DNA from: Variovorax sp. 679 | Lineage (GTDB): Bacteria > Pseudomonadota > Gammaproteobacteria > Burkholderiales > Burkholderiaceae_C | Length of the DNA stretch: 64,000 bases | Assembly: GCF_003952185.1 (NCBI RefSeq) | Contig: NZ_RXFS01000005.1 | Coordinates: 372,001 to 436,000, forward strand | Direction of reading: 5' to 3' | Part shown: in pieces, positions 25,709 through 38,010 of the stretch | How the letters are laid out: each line of letters starts with the position of its first letter | How positions within the stretch are numbered: position 1 is the stretch's first letter | Made by a program: the position numbers and the translations under genes | Notes under the pieces: model-generated | What the model was told of the DNA's origin: nothing | Databases searched by the model: none | What the model saw: only the letters and a program-made list of their open reading frames with translations

Positions 25709-25717
25709 TAAAAAGCC

Positions 25718-26578
25718 ATGCAGGGATTCGACCTGGAGCAACTGCGCACGCTGGCTGCCGTCGTAGACGCCGGCAGCCTCACTGCGGCGGCGCCGCGCGT
25801 CTTTCTTTCTCAGTCGTCCGTGAGCGAGCAGATCCGCAAGCTGGAAGAGCGCGCGGGGCAGTCGCTGCTCACGCGCAGCAAGGCCGGTGTGTCGCCCACC
25901 GAGGCAGGCGCGCGGCTGCTGGGCTATGCGCGGCGCATCCTGGCATTGAGCGACGAGGCCTTCCGCGACCTGCACGGCGAGACGCTGCAGGGCGAATTGC
26001 GGCTCGCCGTCACCGACTACTTCCGGCCCGGCGACCTGACGCGGCTGCTCGGGCGCCTCGGCGAGAGCTATCCGCAGGTGCGGCTGAACGTCACCATCCT
26101 GAAAAGCGACGCCCTGCGCGCCGCCTACGCACGCGGCGACTTCGACGTGGCGGTGGGAATGAACATCGCCGGTGTTTCCGCCGCACAGCTCCGCGCGTCG
26201 GTGATCCGGCGCGAGTCGCTGGTGTGGCTGGGCGCGGCGGGCATGCGGCTCGTGCGCGGCGAGCCGGTACGCCTGCTGGTGCTGCCCGACACCTGTTCGC
26301 TGCACCAGTTCACCGTGGCGCTGCTGCGGCGCCGGCATGTGCCCTATGTGCTGGCGCACGTGGCGTCGGGCGTGGCGGGGCTGCAGTCGGCGCTGGCGGC
26401 GGGGCTTGGCGTGGCCTGTCTCAACGAGTCGGCGATCAGCGAAGGGGTGACGCGGCTCGCCACGCCCCACGGGTTGCCGGCGCTGCCGCGCGTGGCCTTC
26501 GAGTTCCTGCCCGGCCGCCGGGGCGAAACGGCGTTCGTGACCCGGGCCCGGGAACTGCTGGCCACCCATCTGGTGTGA
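25718..26578 (+). CDS. LysR-family transcriptional regulator
   Basis: 286 residues. The helix-turn-helix (LTAAAPRVFLSQSSVSEQIR) opens a standard LysR DNA-binding domain that begins FDLEQLRTLAAVVDAGS, followed by an effector domain with the usual alternating lobes. It is divergent from the tautomerase gene, with 115 bp between starts that include overlapping palindromes, so autoregulation and control of the tautomerase are likely. The C-terminus ends in RARELLATHLV, normal length. The YitT gene follows on the same strand after about 40 bp but need not be in its operon. Confidence 0.88.
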   Translation: MQGFDLEQLRTLAAVVDAGSLTAAAPRVFLSQSSVSEQIRKLEERAGQSLLTRSKAGVSPTEAGARLLGYARRILALSDEAFRDLHGETLQGELRLAVTDYFRPGDLTRLLGRLGESYPQVRLNVTILKSDALRAAYARGDFDVAVGMNIAGVSAAQLRASVIRRESLVWLGAAGMRLVRGEPVRLLVLPDTCSLHQFTVALLRRRHVPYVLAHVASGVAGLQSALAAGLGVACLNESAISEGVTRLATPHGLPALPRVAFEFLPGRRGETAFVTRARELLATHLV

Positions 26579-26619
26579 GCCGGGCGTCGGGGTGGCGCAA
26601 GATTTGCGTCAGGTTCGGC

Positions 26620-27246
26620 ATGGACGCGCCACCTCCCACCACCCAGCCAGACTGGCTACGCCATTCCCGCTTCGACGACGCCCAGGCGATCTTCTCGGGC
26701 ACGCTTTTCGTCGCCATCGCCATGATGCTGTTCGGCCAGGCGGGCCTGCTCACGGGCGGCACGGCCGGTATCGCCTTCTTGCTGCACTACGCCACGGGAG
26801 TGAGCTTCGGAAGGCTGTTCTTCCTGGTCAACCTGCCGTTCTACTGGTTCGCATGGCGGCACATGGGGCGGGCGTTCACGATCAAGACCTTCTCCGCGAT
26901 TGCCTTGCTCTCGGTGATGACCGACTGGGCGCCGCGCTACCTGTCGATCGATTCACTGCATCCGGCCTTTGCGGCCGTGCTCGGCGGGCTGCTGCTGGGC
27001 ACCGGCTGCCTGTTCCTCGCCCGCCATCGCGCGAGCCTCGGTGGTGCGACCGTGTTGACGCTGTACCTGCAGGAAAAACGTGGCTGGCCCGCGGGCAAGG
27101 TGCAGATCGGGATCGACTGTACGGTGGTCCTGCTTGCCTTGTTCGTGATTCCACCGCAGCGCGTGGCGTGGTCGGTGCTAGCCGCTGTCGTGATGGGGAT
27201 TTTTCTCTGGGTCAACCACAAGCCGGGGCGTTACGCCGCGACCTGA
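26620..27246 (+). CDS. YitT family (DUF161) membrane protein
   Basis: 208 residues from the ATG at 26620 with about five to six hydrophobic segments. The glycine-rich loop GQAGLLTGGTAGIAFLLHY, and LGGLLLGTGCLFLARHRASL with GGATVLTLYLQ, match the repeated DUF161 motifs. Unlike Bacillus YitT it has no C-terminal DUF2179 domain, ending shortly after the last helix. The function of the family is not established. Its last 16 bp overlap the 3' end of the convergent amidase gene, so both coding regions share DNA there. Confidence 0.83.
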   Translation: MDAPPPTTQPDWLRHSRFDDAQAIFSGTLFVAIAMMLFGQAGLLTGGTAGIAFLLHYATGVSFGRLFFLVNLPFYWFAWRHMGRAFTIKTFSAIALLSVMTDWAPRYLSIDSLHPAFAAVLGGLLLGTGCLFLARHRASLGGATVLTLYLQEKRGWPAGKVQIGIDCTVVLLALFVIPPQRVAWSVLAAVVMGIFLWVNHKPGRYAAT

Positions 27247-28667
27247 GGCTGCTGCTGACCAGGCGGCAGGGGCCAGGGCCGCTGCGGTTCCCGGATCTGC
27301 TCGAAGGCCCGCGCCACGCGCAACACGCCGAGATCGTCGAAGCGTTGTCCGGCAATCTGCAGCCCGATCGGCAATCCCGAAGCCGAGTACCCGCAATTCA
27401 CCGAAGCCGCAGGTTGTTCCGACATGTTGAACGGCACCGTGAACCCGATGTGCTCCAGCGGCCGCAGCGGGTCGTTGGTGGGCGAGGGCGCCTCGGCTGC
27501 GGCCGGCATGTTGGGCGACACCGGCGAGATCACGTAGTCGAAGCGCGCGCAGGCACTCACCGCGGCCACGCGCGTCGCATGGAACTGGCTGAAGCTGCGG
27601 AACACATGCTCGCCGCTGAACTCGGCCGCGCTCTCGGCCCATTCGCGGATGTAGGGCAGTACCTTCGAGCGCTGGTCGGCCCGCAGCCCCTTCATGTCTA
27701 CCAGCGAGCGCATGCGCCACAGGTGGTCCATGCCATCGAGCATGGCCTGCGACATGAAGGGCTGCATCGGCTCGATGATGGCGCCGGCCTTTTCCAGCAG
27801 GCGTGCCGCCTGCTCGACTGCCTCCTGGATCTCGGGCTCCACCGCCAGTCCGCAGCCCGCGTCCAGCAGCAACCCGATGCGCAGGCCGCGCAGATGGTCG
27901 GGCGACACGTCGAAGCCGGCCCAGTCGATGTCCTGTGCCGGCAGGCTCATGCTGTCGCGCGCGTCGGGCTTCGACAGCGCCTGCATCAGCAGTGCGGCGT
28001 CGCCCACGGTGCGCGTCATCGGCCCGGCGGCGCGGCCCATGTAGGGCGGGTCGATGGGAATGCGGCCCAGGCTCGGCTTGAGCGTGAAGATGCCGCACCA
28101 GCTCGCCGGCAGGCGCAGCGAGCCGCCGATGTCGGTGCCCAGGTGCAGCGGGCCGTAGCCCGCCGCGGCGGCCGCACCGGCACCCGCGCTGGAACCGCCG
28201 GGCGTGAGGCGCAGATCCCACGGGTTGCGCGCCAGCGTGTGGAAGCTCGAAAGCCCCGAGGACAGCATGCCGTAGTCCGGCATCGTCGTCTTGCTCACGA
28301 TCACCGCGCCTGCTTCCTTCAGGCGCGCGGCCGGCGGTGCGTCGGCGGTTGCGGGCTTCAGGTCGACTGCGGCGGTGCCCGCGGGCATCGGGTCGCCGCG
28401 CGTCGCGATGTTTTCCTTGATGGTGGCCGGCACGCCGTCCAGCGGCCCGCGCGCATCGCCGCGCAGCCAACGCGCTTCCGACGCACGCGCCTGTTCGAGC
28501 GCCGCCTCGGGCCTGAAGAGCCAGGTGGCCTGCAGGTGCGGCTCCCAGCGCTCGACCTGCGCGATCACGGCCTGCGTGACCTCCACCGGCGAGAGCTTCT
28601 TTTCGCGGTACGCGGCGGCGAGTTCCTGCGCGGACAGGTCGCTCATCAGCGAGGGGGCGTCGGACAC
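27231..28667 (-). CDS. Amidase (amidase signature family)
   Basis: 478 residues. The Ser-cisSer-Lys triad is visible: Lys in VPATIKENIATRG, the signature TPGGSSAGAGAAAAAGYGP with the cis-Ser, and the nucleophile in GTDIGGSLRLPASWCGIF. The C-terminus has the usual PIGLQIAG. Amidase-signature enzymes hydrolyse a broad range of amides; substrate is unknown. It is the last gene of a seven-gene minus-strand operon with a dipeptide-type ABC transporter and two binding proteins, starting 7 bp after the stop of the first binding protein. The context suggests the imported solute is an amide that this enzyme then hydrolyses. Confidence 0.9.
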   Translation of the reverse strand: MSDAPSLMSDLSAQELAAAYREKKLSPVEVTQAVIAQVERWEPHLQATWLFRPEAALEQARASEARWLRGDARGPLDGVPATIKENIATRGDPMPAGTAAVDLKPATADAPPAARLKEAGAVIVSKTTMPDYGMLSSGLSSFHTLARNPWDLRLTPGGSSAGAGAAAAAGYGPLHLGTDIGGSLRLPASWCGIFTLKPSLGRIPIDPPYMGRAAGPMTRTVGDAALLMQALSKPDARDSMSLPAQDIDWAGFDVSPDHLRGLRIGLLLDAGCGLAVEPEIQEAVEQAARLLEKAGAIIEPMQPFMSQAMLDGMDHLWRMRSLVDMKGLRADQRSKVLPYIREWAESAAEFSGEHVFRSFSQFHATRVAAVSACARFDYVISPVSPNMPAAAEAPSPTNDPLRPLEHIGFTVPFNMSEQPAASVNCGYSASGLPIGLQIAGQRFDDLGVLRVARAFEQIREPQRPWPLPPGQQQPQVAA

Positions 28668-28674
28668 TGCCCGC

Positions 28675-30162
28675 TCAGCCCCAGGACAGCGCCGACAGGT
28701 CGTTCACGAAGATCGGGTTTTCCTTCCAGATGCCCTTCACGCTCTTCTTTGCGACCGTCGGGAACTGCGGCTGGTAGAGGAAGCCGTTGGCCGCGTCGGT
28801 GGCCAGCATCTTCTGTGCGTCGCCCAGCAGCTTGTTGCGCTCGGTGGCGTTGGCGGTGGTCTTGATCTTGTCGAACAGCGTGTCGAAGGCCTTCGACTGG
28901 TAGCCCCAGTAGTAGTCCGGCTTGGCGTAGTTGCCGAGGTCGAAGGGCTCGACGTGCGACACGATCGACAGGTCGTAGTCCTTGTTGCCGTAGGTGCCGC
29001 TGAGCCATTGAGCCCACTCGACGTTCTGCACCTTCACCACAATGCCGATCTTGGCCAGTTGGGCCACGATCACCTCGCCGCCCTGGCGCGCGTACGGCGG
29101 CGGGGGCAGCGTCAGCTTCAGTTCGAGCGGCGTCTTCACGCCGGCCTCGGCCAGCAGCTTCTTGGCCTTCTCGACGTCGAAGGGGTTGATGCCGGTGGTG
29201 TCGACGAAGCCCGCCGCGCCCGGCACGTAGTGGCTGCCGATGGGCACGCCGAAGCCGTCGGCGGCGCCTTCGATGACGGCCTTGCGGTCGATGGCGGCGA
29301 GGATGGCACGGCGCACGCGCACGTCGTCCAGCGGCTTCTTCCTGTTGTTGATCGACAGGATGGTCTTGGCGCGCGAACCGGCCAGGATCACCTGGAACTG
29401 CGGATTCATCCTGAACTGCTGCACCACGCGCGTGCCGATGCGCGGGAACACGTCGATGTCGCCCGAGAGCATGGCCGCGGCCTGCGCAGCGGTGTCGGAG
29501 ATGAAGCGGAAGGTGACCTTGTTGATCTTCGCGGTGGCCGGGCTGCGGAAGCCTTCCCACTTGCTCAGCGTGATCGAAGAGCCCTTGGCCCAGTTGTCAA
29601 GCTTGTAGGGGCCGGTGCCGACCGGCTTGGTGGCGTTGCCCTCGGCGCTCTTGGGCTCGACGATGACAGCAGTGGCCTGGCCCAGCACGAAGGGCAGGTC
29701 GGGGTCGATCTCCTTGTTGATGACCACGACGGTGTAGTCGTCGACCACCTGCGTGCTCAGGTTGGCGAAGGTGCGCTTGTCCTTGTTGGTGCTCTTCTCG
29801 CTGCCGGCGCGGTCGAACGAGAACTTGACGGTGGCCGCGTTGAAGGGCTCGCCGTTCTGGTACTTCACGCCGCGGCGCAGCTTGAAGGTGTAGGTCTTCA
29901 GGTCGGGGGAGATTTCCCAGCTCTCGGCCAGCAGCGGCGTGACGCTGCCGTCGGAGTTGATCTTGGTGAGCGTCTCGAGGATGTTGTACTGCACCACCTC
30001 GGCGATGGCGGCCGCGGCGCCGGTGGTCGGGTCGAGCCCCGGCGGCTCGAGCGCCATGCCGATCACGATGGCGTCCTTCCTGCCCTGCGCCATGCCGGCG
30101 AGCGGGGTGGCCAGCGCTACGGTGGCGCCGGCGGTGGTAAGGAGGGTGCGACGGTTCAACAT
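28675..30162 (-). CDS. ABC transporter substrate-binding protein, family 5 (peptide/nickel type), copy A
   Basis: 495 residues from the ATG at 30160-30162. The signal peptide is MLNRRTLLTTAGATVALATP, cleaved near GMAQG; the twin-Arg-like start RR-T may be a Tat rather than Sec signal. The SBP_bac_5 core is clear: LAESWEISPDLKTYTFKLR, RGVKYQNGEPFNAATVKFSF and VGTGPYKLDNW. It captures peptides or related solutes in the periplasm for the transporter encoded upstream. A paralogue of similar length lies directly upstream (30380-31873); many blocks are identical between them, pointing to a tandem duplication. It sits 7 bp ahead of the amidase gene. Confidence 0.92.
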   Translation of the reverse strand: MLNRRTLLTTAGATVALATPLAGMAQGRKDAIVIGMALEPPGLDPTTGAAAAIAEVVQYNILETLTKINSDGSVTPLLAESWEISPDLKTYTFKLRRGVKYQNGEPFNAATVKFSFDRAGSEKSTNKDKRTFANLSTQVVDDYTVVVINKEIDPDLPFVLGQATAVIVEPKSAEGNATKPVGTGPYKLDNWAKGSSITLSKWEGFRSPATAKINKVTFRFISDTAAQAAAMLSGDIDVFPRIGTRVVQQFRMNPQFQVILAGSRAKTILSINNRKKPLDDVRVRRAILAAIDRKAVIEGAADGFGVPIGSHYVPGAAGFVDTTGINPFDVEKAKKLLAEAGVKTPLELKLTLPPPPYARQGGEVIVAQLAKIGIVVKVQNVEWAQWLSGTYGNKDYDLSIVSHVEPFDLGNYAKPDYYWGYQSKAFDTLFDKIKTTANATERNKLLGDAQKMLATDAANGFLYQPQFPTVAKKSVKGIWKENPIFVNDLSALSWG

Positions 30163-30379
30163 ACGTGTGATCTCCGGAAAAACAGGCCAGGTTCGAATGA
30201 CGACTACTGCTCCGGCGTGCGCCATGCCCCGAAGGGAGGCGCGACGCCGCGAAAGACACGGCACGCAGCACGAAAGATGCCACGTGCACGGCCGGTCATT
30301 CTCTCGCAGCGGGCGCGCCGGTGCGCGGGCCCCGGGCCGGTTTTTCCTCGGGACGTTCCCGTAGGCGGTGGTGCCTCGC

Positions 30380-31873
30380 TCAGGCCCAGGACAGGGCCGC
30401 GATGTCGTTCACGAAGATCGGCGTGTCCTTCCACAGCCCGCGCAGGTTGCGCCCCGCCACGGTGATGAACTGTGGCTGGAACAGGAAGACGTTGGCCGCG
30501 TCCTCCGCCAGCAGCCGCTGCGCGTCGCCCAGGTAGCGCAGCCGGTCGGCCGGGCGCGCGGCGTCGCGCGCCTTGTCGAAGATCTCGTTGAACTTCGCCG
30601 ACTGGTAGCCCCAGTAGTACTCCGGCTTGGTGTAGTTCACCAGGTCGAAGGGCTCGACGTGCAGGATCAGCGAGAGGTCGTAGTTCTTGTTGCCGTAGGT
30701 GCCGCTGATCCATTGCGCCCATTCGACGTTCTGGATCTTCGCGACGATGCCCACCTTGGTGAGCTGCGCGGCGATGAGTTCGCCGCCCTGGCGTGCGTAG
30801 GGCGGAGGCGGCAGCACCAGCTCGAGTTCGAGCGGCGTCTTCACGCCGGCTTCGGCCAGCAGCTGCTTCGCCTTCTCGACGTTGTAGGGGTTGATGCCGG
30901 TGGTGTCGACGTAGCCCGGCGCACCCGGCACGTAGTGGCTGCCGATGGCGATGCCGCGGCCGTCGACGGCCGCTTCGATCACCGCCTTGCGGTCGATGGC
31001 AGCCGAGATCGCGCGGCGCACGCGCACGTCGTCGAGAGGCTTGCGCCTGTTGTTGATGGCGAGGATGGTCTTGCCGCGCGAGGCGTTGAACACCACCTGG
31101 AAGCGCTTGTCGTTCTGGAACTGCGGCAGGCTGCGCGACACCGACGCATGCGGGAACAGGTCGATGTCGCCTGAGAGCAGCGCGGTGGTCTGCGCGGCCG
31201 GTTCGGAGATGAAGCGGAAGCTGGCCTTGCGGATCTGCACCGCCTCGGCGTTGCGCCAGCCGTCCCACTTGGCGAGCCCGATGCTCGAGCCCTTGGACCA
31301 GTTGTCGAGCCTGTAGGGGCCGGTGCCGACGGGCTTGGTCGCGTTGGTCTCCACCGTCTTGGGCTCGACGATGATGGCCGAGGCCTGCCCGAGCAGGAAC
31401 AGCAGGTCGGGCTCGATCTCCTTCGTGATCAGCACCACCGTGTGGTCGTCGACCACCTGCGTCGCGATGTTGGTGAAGGTGCGCTTGTCCTTGTTGGTGC
31501 TGTTGGCCGCGGCCGCGCGGTCGAACGAGAACTTCACGCTCTGCGCATTGAAGGGCTCGCCGTTCTGGAACTTGACGCCGCGCCTGAGCCTGAAGGTGAG
31601 CGTCTTCAGGTCGGGCGACACCTCCCAGCTTTCGGCCAGCAGCGGTGTGACGCTGCCGTCGGAGTTGATCTTGGTGAGGGTCTCGAAGACGGTGTAGAGC
31701 ACCACCTCGGCGATCTCGGCGCCGGCCTTGGCCGTGGGGTCGAGGCCCGTGGGCTCCAGCGTGAGGCCGATGACCAGCGCATCCTTTCTCTTCTGCGCCA
31801 GGGCGAGGGTCGGCAGGGCCAGCGGTGTCAGGGCTGCGGCGCCGGTGGCGAGCAGGGTGCGTCGTTTGAGCAT
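30380..31873 (-). CDS. ABC transporter substrate-binding protein, family 5, copy B
   Basis: 497 residues from the ATG at 31871-31873. The signal peptide MLKRRTLLATGAAALTPLAL is cleaved near LALAQ. The SBP_bac_5 landmarks are as in copy A (LAESWEVSPDLKTLTFRLR, VGTGPYRLDNWSKGSS, LPPPPYARQGGELIAAQL), with many substitutions concentrated in the middle of the protein where ligand specificity is set. This points to a duplicated binding protein that has diverged to widen the solute range of one transporter. It lies about 110 bp downstream of the ATPase gene and 217 bp upstream of copy A. Confidence 0.92.
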   Translation of the reverse strand: MLKRRTLLATGAAALTPLALPTLALAQKRKDALVIGLTLEPTGLDPTAKAGAEIAEVVLYTVFETLTKINSDGSVTPLLAESWEVSPDLKTLTFRLRRGVKFQNGEPFNAQSVKFSFDRAAAANSTNKDKRTFTNIATQVVDDHTVVLITKEIEPDLLFLLGQASAIIVEPKTVETNATKPVGTGPYRLDNWSKGSSIGLAKWDGWRNAEAVQIRKASFRFISEPAAQTTALLSGDIDLFPHASVSRSLPQFQNDKRFQVVFNASRGKTILAINNRRKPLDDVRVRRAISAAIDRKAVIEAAVDGRGIAIGSHYVPGAPGYVDTTGINPYNVEKAKQLLAEAGVKTPLELELVLPPPPYARQGGELIAAQLTKVGIVAKIQNVEWAQWISGTYGNKNYDLSLILHVEPFDLVNYTKPEYYWGYQSAKFNEIFDKARDAARPADRLRYLGDAQRLLAEDAANVFLFQPQFITVAGRNLRGLWKDTPIFVNDIAALSWA

Positions 31874-31987
31874 GAAGCGGTGTCCTCGGAACAGGGGGCA
31901 GGCATCATCCGCGACGGCGGGCGCATGCGCAACCAGATGCTTATGACCCACTCATCCTAAGCAGGGCGGGCGACGCTTCGATGTCAG

Positions 31988-33807
<1,820 letters not shown>

Positions 33808-33812
33808 CTTGC

Positions 33813-34688
33813 TTACCTCGCCCGTGCCAGTCGGGGGTCGAGCAGGTCGCGCAGGCCGTCGCCGAGCAGGTTCAGGCCCAGCACCGCGAACGCGATGGCC
33901 ATGCCGGGGAACACGGCGAGCAGGGGGGCCTGGAACATCATTGTCTGGGCCTCGCTGAGCATGCGGCCCCATGAGGGCTGCGGCGGCTGCGTGCCGAGGC
34001 CGAGGTAGGAGAGGGCGGCCTCGGCAAGGATGGCGATGGCGAAGCGGATGGTGATCTGCACGATCAGCACGGCCGAGATGTTCGGCAGAACATGCTGCAT
34101 GGTGATCGCGAAGCCGCCCTTGCCACAGGCGCGCGCGGCGGCCACGTACTCGCGCGACCAGATTGCATTGGCCGAGGCGCGCGTGATGCGCGCGAAGGTC
34201 GGGATGTTGTAGATGCCGATCGCGATGATCGCGTTGACGATGCCCGCGCCGAACACCGCCGTCATCATGATGGCCGAAAGGATCGCGGGGAAGGCCAGCG
34301 AGAAGTCGGTGAGCCGCATGATGGCTTCCTCGACCCAGCCGCGCTTTGCTGCCGCGAGCAGGCCGAGCGCGGTGCCGACCACGAGACCGATGCCGACGGC
34401 GATCACGCCCACGAGGATCGACGCGCGTGCGCCCACCAGCAGCAGCGACGCTACATCGCGCCCGTAGGTGTCGGTGCCCAGCCAGTGCGCGCCCGTCGGC
34501 GGCTTCAGCTTGTTGGCCATGTCCATCTCGTAGGGGGACCACGGCGTCCACACCAGCGAGACGGCGGCAGCGAGCAGCAGGAGCAATGTCAGCGTTCCGC
34601 CCAGCACGAAGCTGCGGTGATGCAATGCGCGGCGCCAGAAGCCCGGCACCTTGAGCGCGGCCGCGTTGGGGACTGCTGCGGTGCTCAT
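33813..34688 (-). CDS. Peptide-type ABC transporter permease (DppC type)
   Basis: 291 residues, six predicted membrane segments. The binding-protein-dependent transport motif is EYVAAARACGKGGFAITMQH, the EAA loop that docks on the ATPases, and the N-terminal region contains the characteristic HWLGTDTYGRDVAS of DppC/OppC subunits. With the DppB-like permease it forms the inner-membrane channel. Its start overlaps the DppB-like stop by four bases (ATGA), indicating coupled translation. Confidence 0.93.
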   Translation of the reverse strand: MSTAAVPNAAALKVPGFWRRALHHRSFVLGGTLTLLLLLAAAVSLVWTPWSPYEMDMANKLKPPTGAHWLGTDTYGRDVASLLLVGARASILVGVIAVGIGLVVGTALGLLAAAKRGWVEEAIMRLTDFSLAFPAILSAIMMTAVFGAGIVNAIIAIGIYNIPTFARITRASANAIWSREYVAAARACGKGGFAITMQHVLPNISAVLIVQITIRFAIAILAEAALSYLGLGTQPPQPSWGRMLSEAQTMMFQAPLLAVFPGMAIAFAVLGLNLLGDGLRDLLDPRLARAR

Positions 34689-35635
34689 ATGTCGCTGGCC
34701 TTGATGCGCGGGTCGATCACGGCGTAGAGCACGTCGACCACGAAGTTCACAATGACCACCATGGCCGCCAGCAGCATCACGCAGTTGCGCACCACGATCA
34801 GGTCGCGGTTGCTGATGGCCTGGAAGATCAGCCGGCCCAGGCCGGGAAGATAGAACACGTTCTCCACCACGATCGTGCCGGCCAGCAGTTCGGAGAACTG
34901 CATGCCCATGACCGTGATGACCGGGATCATCGCGTTGCGCAGCACGTGGGTCCACAGCACCATGCGCTGCGACACGCCTTTGGCGCGCGCCGTGCGAACG
35001 AAGTCCTCGCGCATCACTTCGAGCACGGCCGAGCGCGTGATGCGCGCGAGGATCGCGGCCTGAACGACAGCCAGCGACAAGGCAGGCAGCAGCAGCGACT
35101 TGATCCCCGCGAAGATGCCTTCGCCCCAGCCCTCGAAGCCGCCGGCGGAGAACCACTGCAGCTGCACCGAGAACACCAGGATCAAGAGGATGGCGAACCA
35201 GAAGTTCGGAATGGCGATGCCGACCTGGGCCATGCCCATGAGGCCGACGTCGCCGAGCTTGTTGTGGCGGGCCGCTGCGGTCACGCCCACCAGCAGCGCG
35301 ATCACGACAGTCAGTGCCATGGCCAGCACGGCCAGGGGCACGGTGAGCGCGAGGCGTTCGAGGATCAGGTCGAGCACCGGAGAGCTGTAGGCGTAGCTGT
35401 CGCCGAGGTTGCCGGTGAGCAGGCCGCCGATCCAGTGCCAGTAGCGCGTCCATGCGGGCTGGTCGAGGCCGAGCTTGGTTGCGAGGGCTGCGACGGCCTC
35501 GGGCGAGGCGTCGGGGCCCATGAGCATCTGCGCGGCGTTGCCGGGCAGGATCTCGAGCACGAGGAAGACGATGATCGAGGCACCGACCAGCGTGCCGATC
35601 AGCGTGGCAAGGCGCTTGATTAGAAACAGACTCAT
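34685..35635 (-). CDS. Peptide-type ABC transporter permease (DppB type)
   Basis: 316 residues, six predicted membrane segments, first gene of the seven-gene minus-strand operon. The EAA loop is EDFVRTARAKGVSQRMVLWT, with the DppB-style GDSYAYSSPVLDLI before it and the ending VDVLYAVIDPRIK. It pairs with the DppC-like permease. The start ATG lies at 35633-35635. It is divergent from the ferredoxin gene with about 100 bp between, which should contain the operon promoter. Confidence 0.93.
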   Translation of the reverse strand: MSLFLIKRLATLIGTLVGASIIVFLVLEILPGNAAQMLMGPDASPEAVAALATKLGLDQPAWTRYWHWIGGLLTGNLGDSYAYSSPVLDLILERLALTVPLAVLAMALTVVIALLVGVTAAARHNKLGDVGLMGMAQVGIAIPNFWFAILLILVFSVQLQWFSAGGFEGWGEGIFAGIKSLLLPALSLAVVQAAILARITRSAVLEVMREDFVRTARAKGVSQRMVLWTHVLRNAMIPVITVMGMQFSELLAGTIVVENVFYLPGLGRLIFQAISNRDLIVVRNCVMLLAAMVVIVNFVVDVLYAVIDPRIKASDI

Positions 35636-35654
35636 GGGGCGGGGCGCAGCATAA

Positions 35655-36532
<878 letters not shown>

Positions 36533-36568
36533 TTTTTATTTCTCTCCCTCCTGCACTCCGATGGCCGG

Positions 36569-37201
36569 CTAGGTGGCGGCAGGCGTGCCCCCGTCGCCGG
36601 GCTCCCTCCGCGGCGGCTTGGGCCGGGGCGGTTTGCTCGTGTGAATGACCAGGGTCGCTTTCTCCATCTCGCCCGCCACCAGCGCGGGGATCGCGTGCAG
36701 GGTGCGGGTGATGGCGTCCTCGATCGCTTCGCGTTGTTCCTTGAGCGGCTTCTTGAGCACCCAGTTGACGACCTCCGACTTCACGCCGGGGTGTCCGATG
36801 CCAAGGCGCAGCCGCCAGTAGTCGCCGGTGCCCAGCTGCGCGTGGATGTCGCGCAGCCCGTTGTGGCCGGCATGGCTGCCGCCGAACTTGAGCTTGACCT
36901 GGCCCGGGACCACGTCGAGCTCGTCGTGCACCACGAGGATTTCTTCAGGTGCGATCTTGAAGAAGCGCGCGAGGGCGGCCACCGACTTGCCCGACAGGTT
37001 CATGAAGGTCTGCGGCTCCAGCAGCCAGATGCTCTGGCCGCCGATGCTCGTGCGCGCGGCGAGGCCGTGATAGCTGCGCTCTGGCACCAGGTTGAGCTTC
37101 CATTCGCGCGCGAGGGCGTCGATCCACCAGAAGCCGGCGTTGTGCCGCGTGGCTTCGTACTCGGGGCCCGGGTTTCCGAGGCCGACAAACAGCTTGATCA
37201 T
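36569..37201 (-). CDS. pth: Peptidyl-tRNA hydrolase
   Basis: 210 residues. The active-site His is in [11 protein letters not shown], with the conserved Asn of [14 protein letters not shown], then [19 protein letters not shown] and [13 protein letters not shown]. Pth recycles tRNA from peptidyl-tRNAs that drop off the ribosome. It follows rplY on the minus strand, with a rho-independent terminator between them, in the conserved order prs-rplY-pth. The C-terminal 20 residues are Pro/Arg-rich. Confidence 0.96.
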   Translation of the reverse strand: MIKLFVGLGNPGPEYEATRHNAGFWWIDALAREWKLNLVPERSYHGLAARTSIGGQSIWLLEPQTFMNLSGKSVAALARFFKIAPEEILVVHDELDVVPGQVKLKFGGSHAGHNGLRDIHAQLGTGDYWRLRLGIGHPGVKSEVVNWVLKKPLKEQREAIEDAITRTLHAIPALVAGEMEKATLVIHTSKPPRPKPPRREPGDGGTPAAT

Positions 37202-37225
37202 GGTCGTGGATTATCCGGTCCGCCG

Positions 37226-37258
37226 GAAAAGCAGAAGGCCCGCACGAGGCGGGCCTTC
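37226..37258 (-). terminator. Rho-independent terminator downstream of rplY
   Basis: Perfect 10-bp stem (GAAGGCCCGC / GCGGGCCTTC, 37234-37258) with a 5-nt loop, followed on the minus strand by TGCTTTT. It lies 28 bp past the rplY stop and 25 bp ahead of the pth start, so it limits read-through into pth. Confidence 0.85.
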
Positions 37259-37286
37259 AACAAGCAACGGATGCGAAAGAAGCTGA

Positions 37287-37964
37287 TTACTTCTTGGCAG
37301 GTGCCTTGGCGGCGGGCGTCTTGGCCGCAGCCTTGCCACCCTTGCCGGCCGGAGCGGCTGCTGCATCGGCAGCGGCGCCTTCGGCGGGAGCGTCGACTTC
37401 TTCAGCCGCCGGCGACACGGCCGAAGCCAGCACCGGGTTGACCTTGCCGTGGCTGACCCACTTCACGCCCTTGGGCAGCTTGATGTCCTTCAGCGTGACG
37501 GTGCCGTTCTTCTTCAGGCCCGACAGGTCGACTTCGATGAACTCGGGCAGATCGCTCGGCAGGCAGTTCAGTTCGAGTTCGGTCGTCACGTGATTGACCA
37601 GGTTCAGGTCGATCTTGACGGCTTCGGATTCTTCTTCACCCTTGAAGTGCAGCGGCACCTTCATGGTCATGCGGGTCTTGGCGTCCACGCGCTGGAAGTC
37701 GATGTGCTGCACCAGCTGGCGGAAGGGGTGGTATTGCACGTCGCGCAGCAGAACCTTGCTGACGTTGCCGCCCAGTTCCATCTCGAGAACGCTCGAGTGG
37801 AAGGCTTCCTTCTTGAGGGCGTGCCACAGCGCGTTGTGATCGATCTCGATCAGTTGCGGCTGGGTGTCGCCACCGTAGACGATGCCCGGGGTCTTGCCCG
37901 TGATGCGGAGACGGCGGCTCGCACCCGTGCCCTGCTTTGCGCGCTCAAAAGCGACGAATTTCAT
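37287..37964 (-). CDS. rplY: 50S ribosomal protein L25/general stress protein Ctc
   Basis: 225 residues from the ATG at 37962-37964. The L25 domain ([20 protein letters not shown]) is followed by a TL5/Ctc-type beta domain (about 95-190) and a low-complexity Ala/Lys/Pro tail ending [11 protein letters not shown], of the kind common in Burkholderiales L25. It binds 5S rRNA in the large subunit. It is separated from the prs stop by a terminator, so expression partly depends on its own promoter, and a second terminator separates it from pth. Confidence 0.95.
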   Translation of the reverse strand: MKFVAFERAKQGTGASRRLRITGKTPGIVYGGDTQPQLIEIDHNALWHALKKEAFHSSVLEMELGGNVSKVLLRDVQYHPFRQLVQHIDFQRVDAKTRMTMKVPLHFKGEEESEAVKIDLNLVNHVTTELELNCLPSDLPEFIEVDLSGLKKNGTVTLKDIKLPKGVKWVSHGKVNPVLASAVSPAAEEVDAPAEGAAADAAAAPAGKGGKAAAKTPAAKAPAKK

Positions 37965-38010
37965 AACTAGCTCCTGTGAGAGTCCACCGCGACCAGTGCG
38001 ACTCCGGTTC

